Notes under the pieces: generated by a model | What the model saw: the letters and a program-made list of their open reading frames with translations, nothing else | Told to the model about the DNA's origin: nothing | The model's database searches: none | Made by a program: the position numbers and the translations under genes | Shown here: in pieces, positions 51,034-58,311 of the stretch | How positions within the stretch are numbered: the first letter of the stretch is position 1 | Layout of the letters: each line of letters starts with the position of its first letter | From: Enterocloster asparagiformis | GTDB taxonomy: Bacteria > Bacillota > Clostridia > Lachnospirales > Lachnospiraceae | Assembly (NCBI GenBank): GCA_018380885.1 | Contig: JAGZSY010000017.1 | Coordinates: 62,001-126,000, forward strand | Direction of reading: 5' to 3' | Length of the DNA: 64,000 bases

Positions 51034-52092
51034 ATGAAAGTCAAAAAACGGGTTTTGGCCCATCTGACGAAATGCTACTGCGTCGCTCCACTGATCTACA
51101 AGGGTGAGAAGCACTATCTGGCGGCCTCGGAGAAGGATTTTCCCTGCCTGCTCTTTGACGGGCAGGGCAATCAGGCGGCCACGGTGTGGGAACATCCGGG
51201 AGGTACCATGTCGGCGGTGCAGATTCCCGGCGCAGACGGCGCGTTTCTGGCCACTCACCGCTTTTATTCCCCCAATGATTCCCGCGAAGCGTGTATTGTG
51301 ATGGCGGTACCCGGGGAGGACGGGTGGAAGATCACCAGGCTGGCCCTGCTTCCCCATGTGCATCGGTTTGACATTCTGGATCGGGACGGCGTCCGCTATC
51401 TCATCGCCTGCACCCTGTGCTCCGGGCGGGATTACAAGGACGACTGGTCCCACCCGGGAAAGATATACGGCTGCCGCCTTCCCGGGGACCTGGAGCACAA
51501 GGACGGCACGTACCGGCTTCCCCTGGTGCCGATTAAGGAACAGCTGCTCAAAAACCACGGATATTCCCGGTGGCGGCGGAATAAAGTGGAGTGTGGGCTT
51601 ATCACCTCTGAGGAGGGGGTGTTCTGTGTCACGCCGCCGGAGCCGGGGCGGGAGGAGTGGGGGATAGAGCGGCTGTTAGACGTTCCGGTTTCCGACTGCG
51701 TGCCGGTGGATTTTGACGGCGACGGACTGGATGAGCTGCTGACGCTGTCGCCCTTCCACGGGGACACGGTGCGCATCTATCACCTGGACGGAGGAGGAGC
51801 CTACCGGCAGGTCTACGAGCATCCGGACAAACTGCCCTTTGCCCACGGAATCTGCGGCGGCTTTTACCGGGAGACGGGGCAGGCCCTGGTGGGCTGCCGG
51901 CAGGGCGGCCGGGAGCTGCTGCGGTTCTACTGGAACCCGCGGACCGGCGGGTATGAGAGCCAGGTGCTGGACCGGGATGCGGGCTCGGCCAACGTGCTCT
52001 GGGACGGCGATGTGATCCTCTCCGCCAACCGGGAGAGGGACGAGGTGGCCTGGTATGAAATCTGTGAGGAACGCTATGGGGAAAATGTATAA
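51034..52092 (+). CDS. Cytosolic FG-GAP/VCBS-like beta-propeller protein
   Basis: A 352-residue protein without signal peptide or membrane helix. Repeated blades contain VHRFDILDRDGVRYLIACTL, VPVDFDGDGLDELLTLSPF and NVLWDGDVILSANRERDEVA, the acidic DxDxDG calcium-type loops of FG-GAP/VCBS repeats. Most such proteins are exported, so a cytosolic one inside a catabolic operon is unusual. It might be a lactonase or isomerase with a propeller fold, or a binding partner. I cannot name a function. Confidence 0.72.
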   Translation: MKVKKRVLAHLTKCYCVAPLIYKGEKHYLAASEKDFPCLLFDGQGNQAATVWEHPGGTMSAVQIPGADGAFLATHRFYSPNDSREACIVMAVPGEDGWKITRLALLPHVHRFDILDRDGVRYLIACTLCSGRDYKDDWSHPGKIYGCRLPGDLEHKDGTYRLPLVPIKEQLLKNHGYSRWRRNKVECGLITSEEGVFCVTPPEPGREEWGIERLLDVPVSDCVPVDFDGDGLDELLTLSPFHGDTVRIYHLDGGGAYRQVYEHPDKLPFAHGICGGFYRETGQALVGCRQGGRELLRFYWNPRTGGYESQVLDRDAGSANVLWDGDVILSANRERDEVAWYEICEERYGENV

Positions 52093-53002
52093 GCTGGGAG
52101 TGTATGAAAAGGCTATGCCGGACACGCTGACCTGGGAGGAGCGCCTGGGCGCCGCGGGGGAGTGCGGGTTCGATTACGCGGAGATCAGCATCGACGAGAC
52201 GGACCGGCGGCTGGCGCGGCTGGATATGGACCGGGCCGGCCGGAGGGAACTGCTCAGGGCCATGGATCGCTCGGGCGTGCGGATCGAGAGCATGTGCCTG
52301 TCCGGACACAGGCGTTTCCCGCTGGGGAGCCTGGATGGGGACACGCGCCAAAGATCCCTGGCGATCCTGGAAAAGGCCGTGAATCTGTCCGCGGAGCTGG
52401 GAATCCGGGTGATACAGATCGCCGGATACGACGTTTACTATGAGGCGGGAAACAGCGAGACCAGGAAATGGTTCGGGGAGAATCTGCGCCTCTGTGTGGA
52501 GCGGGCGGCCAGACAGGGGGTGACATTGGCCTTTGAAAATATGGAGACCCCCTTTATGGACACGGTGGAGAAGGCCATGGGCTGGGTGCATGAGATCGAT
52601 TCCCCCTACCTTTGCGTTTACCCGGATACGGGAAATATGGTCAACGGCGCTTTGAAATCGGGGAAAGGGGCGGCGCTGGACCTGGAGGCGGGCAGGGGAA
52701 AGATAGCGGCCGTTCATTTAAAGGAGGCTCTTCCGGGGAAATACCGGGAGGTTCCCTACGGGACGGGCTGCGTTCCCTTTGAGGCGCTGATCCGGCAGGC
52801 CTGGAGGATGGGAGTGCGGCGCTACCTGGCCGAGTTCTGGTGCAGAGGCGGGGACGGATGGATGAATGATATGCGGTTTGCGGCGGGGTTTTTCAAAAAA
52901 ATTCTGGAAGCTGCGAGCCAAGAGGGGGAGAAAAGGCCCCAATATGGGCGGTCTGAGGATCGCGGCGATAAACATTGGGAACAGAGGGGGATAAAGTATT
53001 GA
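52076..53002 (+). CDS. UlaE-like L-ribulose/L-xylulose 5-phosphate 3-epimerase
   Basis: A 308-residue TIM-barrel sugar-phosphate isomerase/epimerase. It begins KLGVYEKAMP and has ISIDETDRRLARLDM, ESMCLSGHRRFPLGS, VIQIAGYDVYYE, LAFENMETPFMDTVEKAMGW, YPDTGNM and VHLKEALPGKYREVPYGTG, all UlaE/SgbU hallmarks with metal-binding acidic and histidine residues. It probably acts late in the same sugar-acid pathway. It overlaps the propeller gene by 17 bases. ATG 52085 is an alternative start. Confidence 0.9.
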   Translation: MGKMYKLGVYEKAMPDTLTWEERLGAAGECGFDYAEISIDETDRRLARLDMDRAGRRELLRAMDRSGVRIESMCLSGHRRFPLGSLDGDTRQRSLAILEKAVNLSAELGIRVIQIAGYDVYYEAGNSETRKWFGENLRLCVERAARQGVTLAFENMETPFMDTVEKAMGWVHEIDSPYLCVYPDTGNMVNGALKSGKGAALDLEAGRGKIAAVHLKEALPGKYREVPYGTGCVPFEALIRQAWRMGVRRYLAEFWCRGGDGWMNDMRFAAGFFKKILEAASQEGEKRPQYGRSEDRGDKHWEQRGIKY

Positions 53003-53102
53003 TTTTTCAACCGGATATCTGATATTATAGTTCTGTTGAAAACAATCGCCCGCAGACTGTGCCGGCGGCTGGAAAAACGCCGTTTCGCACCGCTGTCCCT
53101 GA

Positions 53103-53141
53103 ACGCTTTGTGACCGCCGCCGCGCCGCGATCACAAAACGT
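53103..53141. promoter_or_regulatory. Imperfect palindrome upstream of the DeoR-type gene
   Basis: Arms 53103-53117 and 53127-53141 match at 13 of 15 positions (ACGCTTTGTGACCGC with GCGATCACAAAACGT). An outer pair (CTGTGCCG with CGGCACAG) flanks it. It could be the regulator's own operator or an RNA hairpin in the operon. No T run follows. Confidence 0.45.
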
Positions 53142-53193
53142 CCGGCGGCACAGCGATGTGAACCGTAACAATCATATACAAAGGAAAACAATC

Positions 53194-53973
53194 ATGAGAA
53201 CTGTAAATAATAGCAGACGGCTTCAAGTTGCCAATTATGTTAAGCAGAAGGGGGAAGCCTCAGTTCAGGAACTGAGCGATTTTTTTGCAGTTTCTCCGCT
53301 GACCATTCGCAGGGACTTGACTGCGCTGGAGCAGCAGCAGCTTCTTCTGCGATATCACGGCGGGGCTAAGGCTCTGGAGCATCTGGAAGAGCCGGATGAC
53401 AACGGAAACAACGTGTTTGAGCGAAAACGCGTTTCGCTGATGGAAGAGAAAAAGCGGATCGGGGAAAAGGCCTGTGAGTATCTTGAAAACGACGATATTA
53501 TCTTTATGAACAGCGGAAGCACCGTGCTGTTTTTTCTGGAGGCAATCCGGGATAAGCATGTCACTGTGGTGACCAACAACGCCATGGCGCCCTTCTGCGC
53601 CAAGCAGCTGGGCGTGGAGCTCCTGAGCCTGGGCGGGAATTACATGGAGCGGGCGAAATCCTTTGTGGGCGAGATCACGGTGAATACCATCAATGGGATT
53701 TACAGCAGCTGCGCGATTCTGGGGGTGAACGCCCTGGACCCGGAGCGGGGGATGACCACCTGGAATTACCCGGAGTGCGGCGTAAACGACGCCATGATCA
53801 ACCACACCAGGGGGAAGGTGATCCTTCTGGCCGACCACACGAAGATCGGCAAGGTGTCGAATTACGTGTCCTCATCCCTGGACAAGATCGATCTGATCAT
53901 AACGGACGACGGGTGCGATCCCAAATACGTGTCCGTTTTTAATGAGAAGGGCGTGGAGGTCATCGTGGTCTGA
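53194..53973 (+). CDS. DeoR/GlpR-family transcriptional regulator
   Basis: A 259-residue DeoR-type regulator from ATG 53194 (AAAGGA upstream). The winged helix reads QVANYVKQKGEASVQELSDF, then VSPLTIRRDLTALEQQQLLLRYHGGA. The sugar-phosphate sensing domain has MNSGSTVLFFLEAI, VVTNN and ILGVNALDPERGMT. UlaR, regulator of ascorbate genes, belongs to this family. It is last in, or directly behind, the long operon and is the best candidate to control it. Confidence 0.93.
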   Translation: MRTVNNSRRLQVANYVKQKGEASVQELSDFFAVSPLTIRRDLTALEQQQLLLRYHGGAKALEHLEEPDDNGNNVFERKRVSLMEEKKRIGEKACEYLENDDIIFMNSGSTVLFFLEAIRDKHVTVVTNNAMAPFCAKQLGVELLSLGGNYMERAKSFVGEITVNTINGIYSSCAILGVNALDPERGMTTWNYPECGVNDAMINHTRGKVILLADHTKIGKVSNYVSSSLDKIDLIITDDGCDPKYVSVFNEKGVEVIVV

Positions 53974-54358
53974 GGACCTTTAATCGCAGGCGAGAGCAAA
54001 TGGGCACATGCTGCCCCCGGCGCGGAGCGCGGTCGAGACAAGCCGTTTTCTGCACCGGGGGTATTTTGAGTGTTGCTTTGCTCCGTTTTGCCGGAGGTGA
54101 GCCGGCGCGGCATCCCCCGGCGGGGAACGCATGATACCGGTCTGTTCCTTATATAATATCCATCGGGGCGGACTTTGCTTTTGCCGCTCCCCTGCCGGCG
54201 CCGGACAACGCCGTTTTCCCGTATCCGCCGGGGATGGAGGGAATGCCGCAAGGCTGAACAGAGTTTGATAACCATTGCGCGACAACAGCGGGTGCCGGCC
54301 GGACCTGGGCCTGTACCCGCTGTTGTCTGCTTTTCTCCCGCTGTGCCCGGACGCGGCC
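53974..54358. other. Gap between convergent DeoR and XRE genes
   Basis: This 385-base stretch has no open frame I can support. It is GC-rich with several short inverted repeats. The clearest is a 13-bp perfect stem (54281-54293 with 54315-54327) followed on the plus strand by TGCTTTTCT. This is a plausible weak terminator for the long operon. Confidence 0.5.
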
Positions 54359-54889
54359 CTATTCCTGCTGCGCTCCGGGACCGGTGGCCAGGATTTCGAT
54401 TTCCATGTAGGAGAGCACCTTGTTTTTGGCGTGCTCGGAGAGAAAATTGTAATAGTAGACTGCGATATAGCCGAACATGGGCGGTTTTTTGTAAAACTCG
54501 GAGGAGGGCAGCATCATATCCTGGGAGGAGCGGGTGGCCACCTCGATCTCCATGTAGGCGAATATGGTTGTTTTGGCGCTGTCCGGCAGCATATTGAAGT
54601 AATTGACCAGCTGCTGGGGGTCTAAGGCGGCCAGCCCTCCCCTTTTGAGCTCGGTGTTCTTTTCCATATGGGCCTGGTGGCCGGCGTAATAGGTGCTCTC
54701 CACAAAGGCATCCAGGGACAGCTGATAGTAGTTGCACAGGTCGATGATCACCTTGGCCGGTATCTCCATCAGCCCTTTTTCGTACCGGCCGATGGTGCTC
54801 TTTGTCTTCTGTACGATGGTGCCCAGCTCTTCCTGGCTCAGGTCGTTGTACTCCCGCACCATTTTTATTTTTTTTCCTAATTCAATCAT
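54359..54889 (-). CDS. XRE-family regulator with duplicated C-terminal motif
   Basis: A 176-residue protein. I choose ATG 54889, with GGAG just upstream; ATG 54904 is an alternative. The helix-turn-helix spans residues 1-60 (REYNDLSQEELGTIVQKTKS, then TIGRYEKGLMEIP). The C-terminal part contains two related segments, DSAKTTIFAYMEIEVAT and EHAKNKVLSYMEIEILA. It is divergent from the YfcC/M20 genes, with three copies of a palindrome in between. It likely represses them and itself. Confidence 0.87.
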   Translation of the reverse strand: MIELGKKIKMVREYNDLSQEELGTIVQKTKSTIGRYEKGLMEIPAKVIIDLCNYYQLSLDAFVESTYYAGHQAHMEKNTELKRGGLAALDPQQLVNYFNMLPDSAKTTIFAYMEIEVATRSSQDMMLPSSEFYKKPPMFGYIAVYYYNFLSEHAKNKVLSYMEIEILATGPGAQQE

Positions 54890-54946
54890 ATGATCTCCAT
54901 CCAAACCCCGTCAAGCGGAGCGTAATGTGCAATCGACTCCAAAAAG

Positions 54947-54960
54947 TTGCGTATACGCAA
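54947..54960. promoter_or_regulatory. Operator copy 1 (TTGCGTATACGCAA)
   Basis: A perfect 14-bp palindrome 58 bases upstream of the XRE start, fitting autoregulation of that gene. Confidence 0.75.
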
Positions 54961-54979
54961 TAAAAAAGCGATAAATCCA

Positions 54980-55008
54980 TTGACAAATTGCGTATACGCA
55001 ACTATAAT
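54980..55008 (+). promoter_or_regulatory. Consensus promoter of the YfcC/M20 operon with operator in its spacer
   Basis: TTGACA at 54980-54985, exactly 17 bases, TATAAT at 55003-55008: both hexamers are perfect. The same 14-bp palindrome, operator copy 2, occupies 54988-55001 between them. Bound protein would exclude RNA polymerase. The leader to the YfcC start is about 160 bases. Confidence 0.9.
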
Positions 55009-55048
55009 GAAGAAAAAGCAATGTTTTTACTATAATATACCATAAAAG

Positions 55049-55062
55049 TTGCGAATACGAAA
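55049..55062. promoter_or_regulatory. Operator copy 3 (degenerate)
   Basis: TTGCGAATACGAAA differs from the palindrome at two positions and lies in the early transcribed leader, 61 bases after copy 2. Probably a weaker site. Confidence 0.6.
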
Positions 55063-55174
55063 CTAAAAAACATATTTTACACAAAAATTTAACGGAAAGG
55101 CGGGTGACAGGGGATTTAAGAGGGGATACGGTTTCAGGAGAAAAGCATACAAATGATAATTTGGAGGGCAAACA

Positions 55175-56570
55175 ATGAAGCAAAAGGTAAAAGAGGGCGG
55201 AAAAAAGGGGATTTCCATCAATATGCTGGTGTTCATTTTAGGGATTCTGGTCTGTGCCAGCCTGCTGACCTACATCATTCCCGCGGGACAATTTGATGTG
55301 AACCCGGATACAAAGGCGCTGATACCGGGGACCTACCACGGGGTGGAGCAAACGCCGGTTAATCTGTGGAAGGCGCTGCTGAACATTTTTACGGGCATGA
55401 CCAACTCGGCCAAGGTGATGAGCATAGTCATCTTTATGGGCGGTGCGCTGAAGGTGATCATCAGTACCGGCGCGGTGGAGGAATTTCTGAACTGGGCTAT
55501 CTACAAGCTGCAGAAGAAGGGGATTGCAGTGATCGTTCCGCTGATGGTGATCCTGTTCTCCATTCTGTCAGCCTACGGGGGGGAACGACTCGTTCTTCGC
55601 GTTCACCGTGATCGGGGTCGCGGTGGCGGCCAAGATGGGCCTGGACCCGATCGCGGGCATGGCTATGACCTACTTTGCCACCAGCGTCGGCTTTGCGGGA
55701 GCGCTAAAGGGCAGGACGCTGGTGGCCCAGGGGATTGCCGAGGTGCCCCTTTATTCGGGCGCAGGGTGGAGAACCGTGTGGCTGTTCGTGATCACCGGCC
55801 TGGCGGTGGCCTACGCGCTGTGGTACTGCTTCCGGGTCAAAAAGAACCCGGCAAGGACCTTTATGGACAACACGGACTGGATCGTGGGAGGGCCCCAGGG
55901 CGATATCAAAAAGGAGCTGTTTAATCCCATGTCCCTGCTGGTAATCGTGATCACCGCGGGCGCATTTATCTTAAACGCGGTGATGGGCGTGATGAAGGGC
56001 TGGTCCTACCCGGAGCAGGTTGCGGTGCTGCTGATCGCCTCCACGGCCTGCGGGCTTCTGTATCGGAAGTCGCCCACGGAGATTGCGGAGTCATTCGCCA
56101 AGGGATGTCAATCCATGGGCTTTGTGGCCTTTATTATCGGTCTGGGCGGCGCGATCGCCTTGACCATGACCCAGGGAAATATCCTGCACACCATGGTCAA
56201 CGCGGTGGCCACGCCGCTTATGCACGTGAATAAGGGCTTCGGAACCATCGCCATGTTCTGGTTTAACTGGTTGTTTAATTTCTTCATTATTTCCGGTTCC
56301 GGGCAGGCTGCGGTGGTGATGCCGGTGCTCAATCCCATCGCCGACGCGCTGAATATCCACCGGCAGGTTGCGGTCTCCGCTTTCGTCTACGGAGACGCGT
56401 ACACCAACATGCTGTTCCCCACCAGCGCGCAGCTTTTAGGGGCGCTGGCGATCGCGGGAGTTCCGCTGAAGAACTGGGTCAAGTTTGTATTTCCGTTTCT
56501 GGTCATCCTGTCGGTCCTGACGTCCGTATTTTTGTACTACCTGACCGTGATCGGCTGGACAGGAATGTAG
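55175..56570 (+). pseudogene. YfcC-family transporter, frameshifted at a G7 run
   Basis: The first part (from ATG 55175) reads a normal YfcC/DcuC-like N-terminus up to SILSAYGG, then goes out of frame at seven G (55577-55583). If one G is removed the sequence reads SAYGGNDSFFAFTVIG and continues without interruption to 56570, giving about 464 residues with around 12 helices. Family members carry short fatty acids, dicarboxylates or basic amino acids. The downstream part could restart at GTG 55608 but would lack the first helices. It may be a true mutation, a slip-strand switch or a sequencing error. Confidence 0.85.
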
Positions 56571-56583
56571 GAGGGAGAAGCCT

Positions 56584-57891
56584 ATGAAGATAGAAGAAAT
56601 TTTAAAGCGCAGCGGGGAGATGCTGGACTACGCGGTGGAGATGCGCCGTCATTTTCACCGGCACCCGGAACCCACGTCCAGGGAATTTGAGACCATCCGC
56701 TTTTTGCGCGGCCAGCTGGATCAGATGGGGATTCCCTATGTCAATATTCCGGACGGGGGTATTCTGGCTGAAATCCGCAGTGGGAACCGGGGAACCGGCG
56801 GGACGGAGTCCCACGTGCTCCTGCGGGCGGATTGCGACGCGCTGACCATGGAGGAGAATCCGGAAAATGGGCGGGGAGCGCGCTGCTGCCTCAGCGAGAA
56901 CAGCGGCGTGGCCCATATGTGCGGCCACGACGGACATATGGCGATGCTTCTGGCCGCGGCAAAAATCTTGTCCGGGATTGTACCCGGGCTTGAGGCCGGA
57001 ACGGTATATATTCTGTTTGAGCGCGGGGAGGAGGGCGGAAACTGTATTTACTACGTGATGAAATACATCGAGGCCCAGCGAATCCGTATCGACAGCTGCT
57101 TTGCCATCCATGTGGACCCGGATTTACCGACTGGGAAGTTCTGGATAAAGGAGGGGCCGAGCCATGCGGGGAATGTGAATTTTGAGATCGGCCTCACCGG
57201 CAGAGGCGGGCACGGCTCCAGGCCGGACCTGTCCAACAGCCCCGTTGACTGCTTTGTGTCCATTATGAACCAGTTGAAGGACGTGCGCATGAAATACATT
57301 TCCCCGGCTGATTTATTGACCTTCAATATCGGCTCCGTGCAGTGCGGCCAGAAGCGAAATATCGTGCCGGAGTATCTGGAATTCAAGGGTACGGCGCGGT
57401 TTTACAACCAGGAGGCGGGGCGGATATTTAAGGAGAAATTGGACGCCATCGTCAAATCCAACGCCATTTTATACAGCTGCCAGCCGGAATACAAGGTGTT
57501 TTCCGGGCCCAGCCTGCCCCTGATCAACAACGGGGAGGCTGCGGCAGTCGCGGCGGAGGCGGTGACGGCGCTGTTCGGGGAAGATTGCCTCACCGAGGGG
57601 GAGCTGGGCTTGGGATCGGAGAGCTTTTCCACCCTGGCAGCCTATTATCCCAGCGTCATGGCACGGCTGGGGGTGCGAAACGAGGCGCTGGGAATGACCG
57701 CTGATCTGCACAATCCACATTTCGACCTGGACGAGGAAGCGATGAGATACGGAATCGCCGCCCACGCGGCCTACGCGCTGTCCTATCTGGAGCGCAGCCC
57801 CATCATCCCCTTTAAGCCCTTTAGGGGGACGGCGGACGAACTTTTAAAATTGATGAACCGGCCGGTTCCGAAGCGATACGACAAACCGTGA
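56584..57891 (+). CDS. M20-family peptidase/amidohydrolase
   Basis: A 435-residue metal-dependent hydrolase. Motifs include HFHRHPEPTSREFET, RADCDAL (81-87), the metal site CGHDGH (113-118), ERGEEGG (second metal/catalytic Glu), HVDPDLPTGKF and the lid domain with GRGGHGSRPDLSNSPVD. The class includes hippurate hydrolases, IAA-amino acid hydrolases and N-acyl-amino acid deacylases. It lies 13 bases behind the YfcC-like transporter, so the pair probably imports and hydrolyses an N-acyl amino acid or similar amide. Confidence 0.93.
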   Translation: MKIEEILKRSGEMLDYAVEMRRHFHRHPEPTSREFETIRFLRGQLDQMGIPYVNIPDGGILAEIRSGNRGTGGTESHVLLRADCDALTMEENPENGRGARCCLSENSGVAHMCGHDGHMAMLLAAAKILSGIVPGLEAGTVYILFERGEEGGNCIYYVMKYIEAQRIRIDSCFAIHVDPDLPTGKFWIKEGPSHAGNVNFEIGLTGRGGHGSRPDLSNSPVDCFVSIMNQLKDVRMKYISPADLLTFNIGSVQCGQKRNIVPEYLEFKGTARFYNQEAGRIFKEKLDAIVKSNAILYSCQPEYKVFSGPSLPLINNGEAAAVAAEAVTALFGEDCLTEGELGLGSESFSTLAAYYPSVMARLGVRNEALGMTADLHNPHFDLDEEAMRYGIAAHAAYALSYLERSPIIPFKPFRGTADELLKLMNRPVPKRYDKP

Positions 57892-57895
57892 GGAC

Positions 57896-57954
57896 CGGCG
57901 CTACAAAGGAGGCCTGCGGCAGTTACTGCGCCGCAGGCCTCCTTTGTAGCGCCG
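57896..57954. repeat. 25-bp perfect inverted repeat after the M20 gene
   Basis: Arms 57896-57920 and 57930-57954 are perfectly complementary over 25 bases around a nine-base loop. It starts six bases after the stop codon. GCGTTAAAAAAATG follows, with no T run. It is stronger than any other hairpin in the window and likely ends or protects the message. Confidence 0.85.
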
Positions 57955-58311
57955 CGTTAAAAAAATGTAAATACTTACAATGAGATTGGCAAAACCAGGC
58001 CCGGCGACGGCGCGGCGTTTACCCGCGATTATTAAAAGCGGAAGAGTGCTGAAACTAATGTAATCGCATATACGAACTGCTGACGGATATGTGAAAATGA
58101 CAGAAAATGAAAGTACTTACAAGCATTTTTACTGCAAAATTAATGCAATTTTTCTAGTATTTCGCAGAAAAACCCTTTACTCATTCCGCTTTTGTGATAT
58201 AATGAACGAGGTGGACGGACAGGCAGATACATTAGCTCCGTCCGATTTTAAGATAGGCACAAAACAGACGTAGAAAGCCAATCTACAAGAAACATGAGGA
58301 GGAATTAACTT
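57955..58311. other. ppdK upstream region
   Basis: Moderately AT-rich gap of about 350 bases. Apart from the promoter at 58176-58203 I see no gene; the 60-codon open frame at 58091-58273 has no ribosome site and overlaps that promoter. The leader may carry regulation not visible by eye. Confidence 0.4.
58176..58203 (+). promoter_or_regulatory. Promoter of ppdK
   Basis: TTTACT at 58176-58181, 16 bases, TATAAT at 58198-58203, leaving a leader of about 100 bases before the GAGGAGG site and start of ppdK. Confidence 0.65.

Noticed and set aside
53862..54737. 291-codon minus-strand frame overlapping the DeoR and XRE genes
   Set aside because: It overlaps the XRE gene in a different frame on the same strand; composition is Arg/Gly/Pro-rich and no motif is seen.
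58091..58273. 60-codon frame before ppdK
   Set aside because: It spans the ppdK promoter and has no ribosome site.
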